Positions 34,849 to 43,839 are shown, counted from the first letter of the stretch. The stretch is 64,000 nucleotides of DNA from Vreelandella sp031769195 (GCF_031769195.1 NZ_JAVHNP010000003.1:310001-374000); one strand, 5' to 3'. Translations and numbers: made by a program. The notes: a model not told the origin generated them from the sequence alone.

Positions 34849-35555
34849 TGTTAGCCATTGAAAAGCTCAACCAGTTCTACGGCGAGAGCCATACGCTGTG
34901 GGACTTAGACCTAGACGTGCCCGCCGGGCAGTGCACCTGCGTGATGGGCCGCAACGGGGTGGGTAAAACCACCCTGATGAAAGCCATCATGGGCGAAGTC
35001 GCGGTCAAAAGTGGCCAGCTGCGCTACCAGGGCGATAGCAGCGAGATCGAACTGACCAAAAAAGCCGTGGAAGCACGCTCGCGCATGGGCATCGGTTTTG
35101 TGCCCCAGGGACGGCAGATCTTCCCGCTGCTCACGGTAGAAGAGAATCTGCGCACCGGGCTTGCTGCGCGCAGCGACGGGTTGAAAAAAATCCCCGAGCG
35201 CATCTACGAGCTGTTCCCCGTGCTCAAAGAGATGAAGCACCGCCGGGGCGGGGACTTATCCGGCGGGCAGCAGCAGCAGCTCGCCATTGGCCGCGCGTTG
35301 GTGATCGAGCCGAAGCTGCTGATTCTGGATGAGCCAGGGGAGGGCATTCAGCCCAATATCGTCGCCCAAATTGGCCAGGTGATTCGCCAACTGATCAAAG
35401 AGGATGGCCTCACGGTGCTGCTGGTCGAGCAGAAGCTACCCTTCGCCCGCAAATACGCCGACCGCTTCGTGATTATGGATCGCGGGCGCCCGGTGGCCAA
35501 AGGCGAGATCAGCGAACTCTCTAACGAGCTGATTAAGCAGCATTTGACGGTTTAA
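34848..35555 (+). CDS. urtE: Urea ABC transporter ATP-binding protein UrtE
   Basis: LivF-like ATPase of 235 residues: Walker A GRNGVGKTTLMKA, signature LSGGQQQQLAIGRALV, Walker B KLLILDEPGEGIQPNIV (the EGIQPN form is typical of UrtE) and LLVEQKLPFARKYADR. Last gene of the urt operon, followed by an intrinsic terminator. Confidence 0.95.
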   Translation: MLAIEKLNQFYGESHTLWDLDLDVPAGQCTCVMGRNGVGKTTLMKAIMGEVAVKSGQLRYQGDSSEIELTKKAVEARSRMGIGFVPQGRQIFPLLTVEENLRTGLAARSDGLKKIPERIYELFPVLKEMKHRRGGDLSGGQQQQLAIGRALVIEPKLLILDEPGEGIQPNIVAQIGQVIRQLIKEDGLTVLLVEQKLPFARKYADRFVIMDRGRPVAKGEISELSNELIKQHLTV

Positions 35556-35604
35556 GTTATCCACACCCGCTATTGGTGCGTTTTACTTGTGTACTAGCGA
35601 TACC

Positions 35605-35641
35605 AAAGCCCTCCTTTTATATATCAAGGAGGGCTTTTTTT
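35605..35641 (+). terminator. Terminator of the urt operon
   Basis: Perfect 12-base stem (AAAGCCCTCCTT, 35605-35616 with 35626-35637), 9-base AT loop, then T-run to 35641. Confidence 0.9.
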
Positions 35642-35726
35642 ACTTAAAACCCTGCGTCGGGTTCGTATTGGCTACCCTGTTTTATGTGTACCATAACGAG
35701 TTTCAATAATAACCATCGGGTGGGGT

Positions 35727-37100
35727 ATGCGTTATAAAGATAAACATCAGCTCGCCGTCGAATGGCAAGTACTTCTAGAGCGTACGCCGGTGATGCTTCG
35801 ACAGGCGGTGGAAACGCTGGTGGAGTCCCGCCGCGACTATTTTGCTGATCACTTCTATCAGGTGATGATGGAAGACCCCCATGCCTCGCTGTTTCTCTCC
35901 AACGGCCAAGTTAAAAATCGCCTGCATCCTTCTATGCAGCGCTGGTTGAGCGCGATGTTCGCCGTCGAGCATGCGGATTTTGAATCCTTGGTTGAGCAGC
36001 AAGAGAAAGTAGGTCAAGTGCATGCGCGCATCGATATTCCAGTGAACTTGGTGCTTAACGGAGCACGTCAATTAAAGCAGGCGCTTTACGAACAGATCAA
36101 CGCCACCTTTAAGGCCGAGCTTTCTGCTGGTGATGCAGCGGTATATGTGTCTGATCATATTGATATGGCAATGGAAATAATGAGCCATGCGTATTCTGTC
36201 GCTCATCACCGTAATGCTCGAACGGAAGAAGCCTATAAGCTGTTCTCTTTAACGCAAAGTATTGGTGATGAGCGCGAGCGGCAGCGGTCCGCGCTGCTTA
36301 ATTGGGAGAACGCACTTATGTTTGCCGTGGCCGCGCAGCAAGCGACCAGCGCGCTGCCCCGATTAGCCAGCTCTGAGTTCGGGCTTTGGTATCATCATAA
36401 AGCGTGTCATGCCTTTGAAGGTGCGCCAGAGATCACCACTATTTCCCGGCATATTCGCCTTGTAGATGAAGAGTGGCTCACCCAGCTAGGCGATCCAGAC
36501 AGCCAGCACCGCCTTACTGCACTGGGTAATATTCGCGATGCGGCCCGCACAATACTAATGTTGTTGGACGATATTCTGGATCGCGCTTCGGGGTTAGAAG
36601 CTGGCCGCGATAGCCTGACGCGCCTACTGAATCGTAAATTTCTCTCGGTGGTTTTGAACCGTGAAATCGAAATCGCAAGGCGCTCGGAGAAGTGTTTTGC
36701 GCTGCTCATGGTGGACATTGATCACTTCAAATCGATCAACGATACCCATGGCCATGACGCGGGCGACAATGTTCTCCAGCAGGTGGCCAGCATTCTTGAC
36801 CGCTCGACCCGTGGGGGCGACTACGTGTTTCGCATGGGGGGTGAAGAGTTTCTGATTGTGCTGGTGGATACGGATCAAGACGGCAGCCGCTTGTTCGCTG
36901 AGCGGCTACGCCAAGCCGTGGCCAAAGAGCCGATGTTAGCCGCCGCCGATACGCTGCTGAACGTCACGGTGAGCGTCGGCGTCACGCTCCATGATGGTCA
37001 CCCAGACTACCAGCGCTCGATGCAGCGGGCCGATCAAGCGCTGTACCAAGCGAAGCGCAGTGGGCGCGATCGGGTGGTGATGGCCGCTGCCACTGAGTAA
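35727..37100 (+). CDS. dgcO: Globin-coupled diguanylate cyclase (DosC/DgcO type)
   Basis: Cytoplasmic oxygen-sensing enzyme making cyclic di-GMP, 457 residues, almost the size of E. coli DosC (460). The globin sensor domain spans about 10-155 with the proximal haem His in VGQVHARIDIPVNLVLNG (His 99). A helical middle region spans about 165-290. The GGDEF domain spans about 297-455 with an active FRMGGEEFLIVL site, DSLTRLLNRKFL at its start and MVDIDHFKSINDTHGHDAGD. The inhibitory RxxD site is not obvious. It stands alone after the urt terminator. No paired phosphodiesterase (DosP) lies nearby, unlike E. coli. Confidence 0.92.
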   Translation: MRYKDKHQLAVEWQVLLERTPVMLRQAVETLVESRRDYFADHFYQVMMEDPHASLFLSNGQVKNRLHPSMQRWLSAMFAVEHADFESLVEQQEKVGQVHARIDIPVNLVLNGARQLKQALYEQINATFKAELSAGDAAVYVSDHIDMAMEIMSHAYSVAHHRNARTEEAYKLFSLTQSIGDERERQRSALLNWENALMFAVAAQQATSALPRLASSEFGLWYHHKACHAFEGAPEITTISRHIRLVDEEWLTQLGDPDSQHRLTALGNIRDAARTILMLLDDILDRASGLEAGRDSLTRLLNRKFLSVVLNREIEIARRSEKCFALLMVDIDHFKSINDTHGHDAGDNVLQQVASILDRSTRGGDYVFRMGGEEFLIVLVDTDQDGSRLFAERLRQAVAKEPMLAAADTLLNVTVSVGVTLHDGHPDYQRSMQRADQALYQAKRSGRDRVVMAAATE

Positions 37101-37148
37101 TATCGCGTTACGCGTTAGGTTTTGGCTGTTTTACCCATGGAGACGATT

Positions 37149-37673
37149 ATGTTGATGCGCCGCGTTACGCTGTTAATCGCACTGCTTTTGACGAGTGCAC
37201 CGCTACTGGCTGCCCACCATGGCGGCGATCACACTGGTACGATGGCTGGCCACTCTGCTATTGACGTGACGCAACCCTGGACCCGTGCCACGCCGCCGGG
37301 GGCTGGAGCAGGCGGTGGCTTTGTCACCCTCACCAACCACGGCGATGGCGACGACATGTTGGTAGGGGCGACCAGTCCGATCACAGAGCGTGTCGAGATT
37401 CATATTATGGAGATGGATGGGGATGTGATGCGCATGGCGCCACTACCCGGTGGCATTGAGCTACCGGCAGGAGAGAGCGTCACGCTAGCACCGGGCGGTT
37501 TGCACTTGATGTTGATGGAACTGGGCTCACCCATTGTTGAAGGCGAACCCGTCCCCGTAACGTTGGAGTTCCAACACGCCGAGCCCATGGAAATTGAGCT
37601 TCAGGTGCTGCCCGTAGGGGAGTCTCCAGAGGGGCAACACCATGAAGGTGGTCATGGTCACGCGGCGCACTAA
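37149..37673 (+). CDS. Periplasmic copper chaperone PCu(A)C family
   Basis: A 174-residue secreted copper-binding protein that delivers Cu(I) to cytochrome oxidase assembly or copper handling. Signal peptide about 1-22 (ending PLLAA). The metal motif H-M-x-M-x(n)-H-x-M is seen as VEIHIMEMDGDVMRM and GGLHLMLMELG. Both ends are His-rich (AAHHGGDHTG and EGQHHEGGHGHAAH), possibly extra metal sites. Start ATG 37149 has GGAG six bases upstream; earlier starts in the frame lack one. It faces the PepSY and DUF2946 genes, suggesting a small copper locus. Confidence 0.88.
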   Translation: MLMRRVTLLIALLLTSAPLLAAHHGGDHTGTMAGHSAIDVTQPWTRATPPGAGAGGGFVTLTNHGDGDDMLVGATSPITERVEIHIMEMDGDVMRMAPLPGGIELPAGESVTLAPGGLHLMLMELGSPIVEGEPVPVTLEFQHAEPMEIELQVLPVGESPEGQHHEGGHGHAAH

Positions 37674-37702
37674 GCAGCCCGCCGCGTCAGCCTAACGCCC
37701 CG

Positions 37703-39067
37703 TTAGCCTTGGCGAGCGGGGCGGCGTTCCTGAAGTGGCCGCACGATGAGCCAGTCGATGGTCAGCATCACGATCAGCGACGCCCCCACCAGTGGGAACA
37801 GCACGCCGCCTATCACTAAGATGGCGATCAGCCCACGAAACACGCGTTTATCAGTGGGCAAGGGCGGCACGCCCATGGCCCCCGAGGAGCGGCGCTTCCA
37901 CCACATCACGCCTGCGGCTACGCACATCACGATGATCGCGATGCACACCGCCAGCAAGAAGAGCTGGTTGATGAGCCCAAACTCCTGCCCCAAGTGAACG
38001 TTAATCCCAAACTCCAGCCAGCGGCCTAGCGGGCCATAGTCGGCGTAGCTCATATCGAGCAGCGGCTCACCGCTGTACTGGTCGAGATGAATCACCCGCT
38101 GCTGGCTTAAGTCATCGGGATAAATCGAGCCGGTGTACACCCCGGCGGCCGTGTTGGGTAGGCTGACGGTGTAGCCCTGCTGCAAGCCTAGCGCTTCCAA
38201 CTGCGCCACCGCGTTATTCAACCCAATGCGAGGGGCCGGTATGGTTGGCGGCGTTGATTCCGGCACTCGCGCCTGCTCCAATGACCAGCTAGTGCTGCCC
38301 TGGTCGCTTAAGTAGGCGCTGGACATTGGAACTTCCACCCGAACCCCCGAGGGGTAGCCAAAGTTATTGCCGTTGGCCCACTCATTCACCTGCCCGCCCC
38401 ATACGCCTGACCAGGGCATGCCGGTAATGGCCAGAAACACGATAAATCCACCCACAAAGATCCCCAGCACCGCATGCAGGTCACGCCAGAACACCCGGCT
38501 TTTGGGTTTGCCGCGCACGCTCACCACGCCGCCGCTACCGTTACGCGGCCACCAGAGATAAATGCCCGTGGCGACCAATAGAATCGCCCAGCCCGCGGCA
38601 ATCTCAATCAGCTTGCGCGGGGTTTGCCCGAAAAACTTAAAGCTATGCAGATAGCGCACGGTCCACATCACCGTGCCTCGGTCATCCAGTGAGCCCAGCA
38701 CCTCGGCGGTGTAGGGGTTCACATACACCGCTAACCGTTCGCCGGTCAGGGCGTTTACGGTAATTTCAGCCGAGCTTTCCGGCGTGCCGGGAGAGGTGTA
38801 CTTCACCGCTGTGCCGGGGTGTGCCTGTAGCGCCGAACTCACGAGAGAGGCGGCAGGCTGGGTGGCCTGCTGAACTTCCACACGCTTGAGGTCCGAGTGA
38901 ATCAGCGCATCCAGCTCGTCATCAAATAAATAGAGCGCCCCGGTCAGCGAGAGCGTGATTAAAAAAGGCAGGACGAATAAGCCTGCATAAAAATGCCAGC
39001 GCCAAACAGCGCGATACAGGTCAAGCGACGCTTTGCGTGCGACCTGAGAGGACGTCATCGTGGTCAT
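37703..39067 (-). CDS. PepSY-associated membrane protein
   Basis: A 454-residue inner-membrane protein with four main membrane helices, of the PepSY_TM family often linked to iron or copper uptake and ferric reductase-like roles. The family opening is YRAVWRWHFYAGLFVLPFLI near residue 20. It has PepSY-like periplasmic parts (EITVNALTGERLAVYVNPYTAEVLG), His residues in helices (RYLHSFKFFG, RDLHAVLG, NVHLGQEFGL) that could bind haem, and a basic C-terminus. Start is ATG 39067 with GGAACG upstream; the 18-codon extension is discarded. It is downstream of the DUF2946 gene on the same strand. Confidence 0.85.
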   Translation of the reverse strand: MTTMTSSQVARKASLDLYRAVWRWHFYAGLFVLPFLITLSLTGALYLFDDELDALIHSDLKRVEVQQATQPAASLVSSALQAHPGTAVKYTSPGTPESSAEITVNALTGERLAVYVNPYTAEVLGSLDDRGTVMWTVRYLHSFKFFGQTPRKLIEIAAGWAILLVATGIYLWWPRNGSGGVVSVRGKPKSRVFWRDLHAVLGIFVGGFIVFLAITGMPWSGVWGGQVNEWANGNNFGYPSGVRVEVPMSSAYLSDQGSTSWSLEQARVPESTPPTIPAPRIGLNNAVAQLEALGLQQGYTVSLPNTAAGVYTGSIYPDDLSQQRVIHLDQYSGEPLLDMSYADYGPLGRWLEFGINVHLGQEFGLINQLFLLAVCIAIIVMCVAAGVMWWKRRSSGAMGVPPLPTDKRVFRGLIAILVIGGVLFPLVGASLIVMLTIDWLIVRPLQERRPARQG

Positions 39068-39189
39068 AAAACGTTCCAAATGCCCGTGGCGAGGCGTTGC
39101 GCGTATCGACAGCGCTAACACGGCATCACAGGCAAGCGATTAGTGGCCAGCCAAGCCCATCTCGGGCAGGCGAAAGGGAAGTGCCGGAG

Positions 39190-39639
39190 TTAAACGATGC
39201 GGAACAGCGGCGGCGCGCGGGGGAGGGCGTGGGGATAGTTATGCCAAACCGCAGCGCGCGGGGCGAAAACCGTTGGCAGCGGCGTGCGCGATATAAACGC
39301 CATGCTGCCAATGGCAGGTAGATGCTGAGGGGCGGTAGGCGTGTGCTGCCAGATACCGCAATAATCACACGGGTGATACCAGTGATGATGTGCGTGAGAG
39401 GGCGTGGCAAGCGACTCATCGTGTGCCATGCCACCATGAGCGTGTGCCCCATGCGAGGCGTGCTCGGAGGTAGGATGTGGCGCCTGGGATTGCGCCTGCC
39501 ACTGAGTTTGAAAGTGAGCTTGAAAGTGAGCTTGAAACTGAGACAGCAGCGGCCCAGCAAATAGCAGAAAGAGCGCAGCAAACGCGAGATTAAGCGCTGC
39601 GCGATACCAAAAAGAGTCTGCTGAGCGGAAGTGATGCAT
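39190..39639 (-). CDS. DUF2946 family protein
   Basis: A 149-residue small membrane or secreted protein with one N-terminal hydrophobic segment (about 12-30). The family Cys pair reads HPCDYCGIWQH, preceded by a His-rich stretch (HASHGAHAHGGMAHD). Between them and the helix is a Gln/His repeat (QFQAHFQAHFQTQWQAQ). DUF2946 genes commonly lie beside PepSY, PCuAC and TonB copper genes, so a role in copper is likely but not proven. Start uncertain: ATG 39639 preferred, with an alternative TTG at 39669; neither has a strong ribosome binding site. Confidence 0.75.
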   Translation of the reverse strand: MHHFRSADSFWYRAALNLAFAALFLLFAGPLLSQFQAHFQAHFQTQWQAQSQAPHPTSEHASHGAHAHGGMAHDESLATPSHAHHHWYHPCDYCGIWQHTPTAPQHLPAIGSMAFISRTPLPTVFAPRAAVWHNYPHALPRAPPLFRIV

Positions 39640-39776
39640 CAATGGGGTCGCGTTGTGGGCCGCAGGCAAAGGTTGTCACAAGGTAACGGCATTATGGTAT
39701 CTGAAAGGGTGCCGACATTAACAAGCCATTGTTGCGGTGAATTGCCACGCAGGCCACTCTGTTGGTGGCTTAAGCG

Positions 39777-40115
39777 CTATTCAATCACATAGTTCGCCGC
39801 GCCCAGCCCGGCCTCACTAAAGCGAATTTCCACAGGAAATTCCGAACTGCAGCCTTGAACCACCCACAGCTCCCGCCAGTACCGAGACCCTTCACTCCCT
39901 TGGGGCATTGCCAGCACGTAAGGTTGAAACGACTCCGGCTGCTGGCAACCCAGCGTGGCCACTTTGGCCGCCACGCCTTGCATGGCGTCTTGAATCAACT
40001 GCTGGTTAGACAAAGTGCCAACCTGAAGCGCACCGTTGGGCAACGCCTGAGCGGCCACATAACCGCTGAATAGGCTGAGTAACAGCATGGCAGAAAGGCG
40101 AGTTGATCTTGTCAT
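39777..40115 (-). CDS. Hypothetical secreted protein
   Basis: 112 residues with a clean signal peptide (about 1-23, LLLSLFSGYVAAQA) and a compact mature domain holding two Cys (TLGCQQPES and VVQGCSSEF) that could pair. WRELWVVQGC and VEIRFSEAG suggest a small beta-rich periplasmic fold. I recognise no family with certainty. It is transcribed alone, leftward, away from ureD. Confidence 0.65.
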   Translation of the reverse strand: MTRSTRLSAMLLLSLFSGYVAAQALPNGALQVGTLSNQQLIQDAMQGVAAKVATLGCQQPESFQPYVLAMPQGSEGSRYWRELWVVQGCSSEFPVEIRFSEAGLGAANYVIE

Positions 40116-40238
40116 GGGGTGTCTTCTTTAAGAGCGCGTCATGGCGGGTTCATTGACCTTACCCCAGCTTATTAGGTGAGGCAAAGAATGATTTAATTCG
40201 GAGAGTGCAGGCTCAATGGGAAGTTAAAGCGCTATTTC

Positions 40239-40255
40239 CGCACCAAGTTGGTGCT
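40239..40255 (+). promoter_or_regulatory. NtrC-like site, distal, ure promoter
   Basis: CGCACCAAGTTGGTGCT: 12 of 14 consensus positions and a perfect inner GCACCA-N3-TGGTGC. Its centre is about -141 from the predicted start. Confidence 0.78.
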
Positions 40256-40269
40256 TTCGTTGCCTTATT

Positions 40270-40286
40270 TGAACTTATTTGGTGCT
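40270..40286 (+). promoter_or_regulatory. NtrC-like site, proximal, ure promoter
   Basis: TGAACTTATTTGGTGCT: one strong half (TGGTGCT) and one weak half, 10 of 14 positions. Its centre is about -110, 31 bases from the distal site. The rest of the 305-base gap from 40116 shows nothing else beyond the sigma-54 promoter. Confidence 0.55.
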
Positions 40287-40361
40287 AGCGGCCGCCTGAT
40301 AAATCCGTGCTGTCGCGTTTTAGCCCGTTCTATGGGTCGCAGGTAACGGCTTTCACCATTT

Positions 40362-40377
40362 TGGCGCATTCTTTGCA
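40362..40377 (+). promoter_or_regulatory. Sigma-54 promoter of the urease operon
   Basis: TGGCGC-N5-TTGCA with exact -24/-12 spacing. Transcription should begin near 40388, leaving a 33-base leader with AAGGAAG before ureD. Confidence 0.82.
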
Positions 40378-40420
40378 TTCGTAAGGCAATGATTTATCCA
40401 CAAGGAAGCGACAGCGCCCC

Positions 40421-41305
40421 ATGATGTTGAGCGAACTCGCCCCACCCGCCGCTGGTTCCGGCCACCGCTTTGACGCCGAGCGCCGCTGGGCCGCCTCGCT
40501 GGCCCTACGCTTTGCCAACCGCGACGGCGTCACTCGGCTAGTGCAAGCGCGCCACCAAGGGCCATTACGGGTACAGCGCCCCTTCTACCCGGAAGGCAGC
40601 CAGGAAGCGTGCCACGTTTACGTACTGCACCCACCAGGCGGGCTGGTGAGCGGTGATGCGCTGACCATCCGCGCCCATGTCGAGCGCGGTGCCCATGCGC
40701 TGCTCACAACGCCCGCCGCCAATAAGCTCTACAAAGCCGACAGCCAAGGCGTGGCATGGGCTCAGCACACCGAGCTGACGGTCGAAGAGGGCGGCACCTT
40801 GGAGTGGCTGCCCCAGGAAACCATCGCGTTTAATGGCTCTAAAGGCAGCCAGCACACTCATATCGCGCTGCAGGGCAGTGCCCGCTGTTTAGGCTGGGAA
40901 GTGATGGCGCTCGGCCGTCCGGCCAGCGATCTTCCGTATGTCTCTGGGCGCATTGAGCAGCACTTTCGCTTAACCCTAGATGACAAACCGCTATGGCTTG
41001 AACGCCAGCCGCTAGACCCCGCGCACCCACGCTTTGCAGGTCGCTGGGGTCAGGGCGGCGCAACGGTGCAGGCCACGCTCTGGGCGGTGGGTATTGACGA
41101 TGCCCCAGCCGCCATAGAAGCACTGCGCGAGGCGCTGCCGGATAACCCCCGCTGGGCGGTGACCGTGCGCCACGGCGTACTGCTGCTGCGCTATTTAGGC
41201 ACGTCGCGTAATGAAGCCTGGGCGCTGTGTGAACAGGCCTGGCACCTGCTACGGCCGCGCTGGATTGAGCGAGAAGCCCATACGCCGCGTATCTGGCTAA
41301 CCTAA
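40421..41305 (+). CDS. ureD: Urease accessory protein UreD
   Basis: Scaffold protein that binds the urease apoenzyme with UreF and UreG for nickel insertion. The 294 residues are in the family range (about 270-290). Family marks: GVTRLVQARHQGPLRVQRPFYPEG, HVYVLHPPGGLVSGDALTI, LLTTPAANKLYK, LEWLPQETIAFNGS and LRYLGTSRNEAW. First gene of the ure operon; two adjacent ATG codons, the first used here. Complete. Confidence 0.94.
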   Translation: MMLSELAPPAAGSGHRFDAERRWAASLALRFANRDGVTRLVQARHQGPLRVQRPFYPEGSQEACHVYVLHPPGGLVSGDALTIRAHVERGAHALLTTPAANKLYKADSQGVAWAQHTELTVEEGGTLEWLPQETIAFNGSKGSQHTHIALQGSARCLGWEVMALGRPASDLPYVSGRIEQHFRLTLDDKPLWLERQPLDPAHPRFAGRWGQGGATVQATLWAVGIDDAPAAIEALREALPDNPRWAVTVRHGVLLLRYLGTSRNEAWALCEQAWHLLRPRWIEREAHTPRIWLT

Positions 41306-41342
41306 TGACCTCTTTTTGTGATGCACCGCTGGAGAGTTACCC

Positions 41343-41645
41343 ATGGAACTAACCCCAAGAGATAAAGACAAGCTGATGCTGTTTACCGCCGCCCAGCTTG
41401 CCGAGCGTCGCAAAGCGCGTGGCCTGAAACTCAACTACCCCGAGGCCGTCGCGCTGATCAGTTTTGAAATTATGGAAGGCGCACGGGATGGCCGCAGCGT
41501 CGCCGATTTAATGAGCTATGGCCGCGAGATTCTCACCCGCGACGACGTGATGGAAGGCGTGGCGGAGATGGTCGATGAAGTGCAGGTAGAAGCCACCTTC
41601 CCCGACGGCACGAAGCTGGTCACCGTCCACACCCCTATCAACTAA
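41343..41645 (+). CDS. ureA: Urease gamma subunit
   Basis: The 100-residue gamma subunit starts MELTPRDKDKLMLFTAAQLAERR and has the conserved LNYPEAVALISFEIMEGARDG and VEATFPDGTKLVTVHTPI. It is a separate gene from ureB, as in most bacteria (Helicobacter fuses them). GGAG lies before the start. Confidence 0.97.
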   Translation: MELTPRDKDKLMLFTAAQLAERRKARGLKLNYPEAVALISFEIMEGARDGRSVADLMSYGREILTRDDVMEGVAEMVDEVQVEATFPDGTKLVTVHTPIN

Positions 41646-41668
41646 TCGTCCACTGCGAGGAGAGCGCC

Positions 41669-41992
41669 ATGATGTCCGGCCCAATGATTCCAGGACAGTA
41701 TCAGTTACAAGAGGGTGATATCGAGCTGTGTGCGGGTCGCGAGCGTATCACTGTGGAGGTGGCCAACACCGGCGACCGCCCCATTCAGCTTGGCTCCCAC
41801 TACCACTTTGCTGAAGCCAACCCGGCGCTGGTGTTTGACCGGGATAAAACCCGTGGCTACCGCCTGGACGTCGCCGCTGGTACTGCCATTCGCTTCGAGC
41901 CTGGCCAAACCCGCGAAGTCACGCTGATTCCGTTTGTCGGCAAGCGGGAAATCTACGGCTTCCGTGGCGATGTGATGGGTGCGCTTGATTAG
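41669..41992 (+). CDS. ureB: Urease beta subunit
   Basis: The 107-residue beta subunit has the family MIPGQYQL opening, EVANTGDRPIQLGSHYHFAEAN and GTAIRFEPGQTREVTLIPF. The ATG at 41669 has GAGGAG upstream; starts three or fifteen bases later are also possible. It lies 23 bases after ureA. Confidence 0.97.
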   Translation: MMSGPMIPGQYQLQEGDIELCAGRERITVEVANTGDRPIQLGSHYHFAEANPALVFDRDKTRGYRLDVAAGTAIRFEPGQTREVTLIPFVGKREIYGFRGDVMGALD

Positions 41993-42103
41993 CCAACGGC
42001 TTAATAAAGAACAACCGACGGTAGGGCGGGCATCGGCTGGGTGACTGGTCACACAGACGATGGCCGCCCAGCACTGGACTCAACGCTTGAGGCAGAGGCA
42101 ACT

Positions 42104-43819
42104 ATGAAACCGGTAAACAAGATCAGTCGGCAAGCCTACGCCGATATGTACGGCCCCACGGTAGGCGACCGTGTGCGCTTGGGCGACACCGAGCTGTGGA
42201 TTCAAGTCGAAAAAGACGCCACCCACTACGGTGAAGAAGTGAAGTTCGGCGGTGGCAAAGTGATCCGCGATGGCATGGGCCAAAGCCAGCGCCAAGACGC
42301 TTCAGTGATGGACACCGTAATCACCAACGCGCTGATTTTAGACTGGTGGGGCATCGTCAAAGCCGATGTTGGGCTACAAAACGGCCGCATCGCCGCCATT
42401 GGCAAAGCAGGCAACCCCGACACTCAGCCCGATGTTGAGATTGTGATTGGCCCCGGCACCGAAGTAATTGCGGGCGAAGGCAAAATCCTCACCGCAGGCG
42501 GCATCGACGCCCACATCCACTTTATCTGCCCCCAGCAGGTGGAAGAAGCGCTGATGAGCGGCGTCACCACCATGCTGGGCGGCGGTACTGGCCCCGCCAC
42601 CGGCTCCAACGCCACCACCTGCACCCCCGGCGCTTGGCACATTGGCAAGATGCTTCAAGCAGTGGACGATTTACCGATGAACATCGGCCTGCTCGGCAAA
42701 GGCAACGCCAGCCTGCCGGAAGGGCTCGAAGCGCAGTTGGAAGCCGGTGCCATGGGCCTCAAGCTGCATGAAGACTGGGGCACCACGCCCGCTTCGATTG
42801 ATACCTGCCTGAGCGTGGCGGAAAAGTATGACGTGCAGATCGCCATCCACACCGACACGCTCAACGAATCCGGCTTTGTGGAAGACACCCTGGCGGCCTT
42901 CAAAGAGCGCGGTATTCACACCTACCACACCGAAGGCGCAGGCGGCGGCCACGCCCCGGATATCCTCACTGCCTGCTCCAAAGAGTACGTGCTGCCGTCT
43001 TCTACCAACCCCACGCGGCCCTACACGGTGAATACCATTGATGAGCACCTGGACATGCTCATGGTCTGCCACCACCTGGACCCCAATATTCCTGAAGATG
43101 TGGCGTTTGCCGATTCACGCATTCGCCGGGAAACCATTGCCGCCGAGGATATTCTGCACGACCTGGGCGTGATCTCGATGATTGCCTCCGACTCCCAGGC
43201 CATGGGCCGCGTAGGCGAAGTGGTCTGCCGCACCTGGCAAACCGCCCACAAAATGAAAGTGCAGCGTGGCCTTTTGCCGGAAGATGAAGCGTTGGGGGCT
43301 GATAACCTGCGCGCCAAGCGCTACATTGCTAAGTACACCATTAACCCCGCCATTACCCATGGCATTGCCCACGAAGTGGGCTCGATTGAAGTGGGCAAGC
43401 TGGCGGATTTGGTGCTGTGGAAGCCAGCCTTCTTCGGCGTCAAACCGGCGCTGATTCTGAAAGGCGGCATGATTGCCGGTGCGCCCATGGGCGACCCCAA
43501 CGCCTCGATTCCCACGCCGCAGCCGGTGCACTACCGCCCCATGTTCGGCACCTTTGGCCGCGCCGCTAGCCAAACCCGGCTCAACTTTGTTAGCCAAGCG
43601 GCGATAGACGCAGGCATCAAAGAGCGCCTGGGCCTGCAAAGCACGCTGTCCGCCTGTAAAAACGTGCGCGGCGTGCGCAAAAAAGATATGAAGCTCAACG
43701 ATGCCTGCCCAGAACTCACCGTCGACCCGCAAACCTATGAAGTGCGCTGCGACGGCGAACTGCTCACCTGCGAGCCCGCGACCGAGCTGCCGCTGGCGCA
43801 GCGGTATCACTTGTTTTAA
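42104..43819 (+). CDS. ureC: Urease alpha subunit (catalytic)
   Basis: Hydrolyses urea to ammonia and carbamate at a dinuclear nickel centre. The 571 residues match Klebsiella UreC (567). All active-site elements are present: metal His pair in GIDAHIHFICPQQ, the carbamylated Lys in GLKLHEDWGTTP (about 220), metal His in IHTDTLNESGFVEDT and YHTEGAGGGHAPD, the flap with MVCHHLDP (catalytic His), and metal Asp in MIASDSQAMGR. Start is ATG 42104 (MKPVNKISRQAYADMYGP) with GAGGC upstream; the 21-codon extension is discarded. A repeat element follows before ureE. Confidence 0.97.
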   Translation: MKPVNKISRQAYADMYGPTVGDRVRLGDTELWIQVEKDATHYGEEVKFGGGKVIRDGMGQSQRQDASVMDTVITNALILDWWGIVKADVGLQNGRIAAIGKAGNPDTQPDVEIVIGPGTEVIAGEGKILTAGGIDAHIHFICPQQVEEALMSGVTTMLGGGTGPATGSNATTCTPGAWHIGKMLQAVDDLPMNIGLLGKGNASLPEGLEAQLEAGAMGLKLHEDWGTTPASIDTCLSVAEKYDVQIAIHTDTLNESGFVEDTLAAFKERGIHTYHTEGAGGGHAPDILTACSKEYVLPSSTNPTRPYTVNTIDEHLDMLMVCHHLDPNIPEDVAFADSRIRRETIAAEDILHDLGVISMIASDSQAMGRVGEVVCRTWQTAHKMKVQRGLLPEDEALGADNLRAKRYIAKYTINPAITHGIAHEVGSIEVGKLADLVLWKPAFFGVKPALILKGGMIAGAPMGDPNASIPTPQPVHYRPMFGTFGRAASQTRLNFVSQAAIDAGIKERLGLQSTLSACKNVRGVRKKDMKLNDACPELTVDPQTYEVRCDGELLTCEPATELPLAQRYHLF

Positions 43820-43839
43820 TTGAGCTGCTGCCCGGAGCG

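Noticed and set aside
42671..43810. Minus-strand frames of 134 and 231 codons inside ureC
   Set aside because: Antisense shadows of a highly conserved gene; no start signals.
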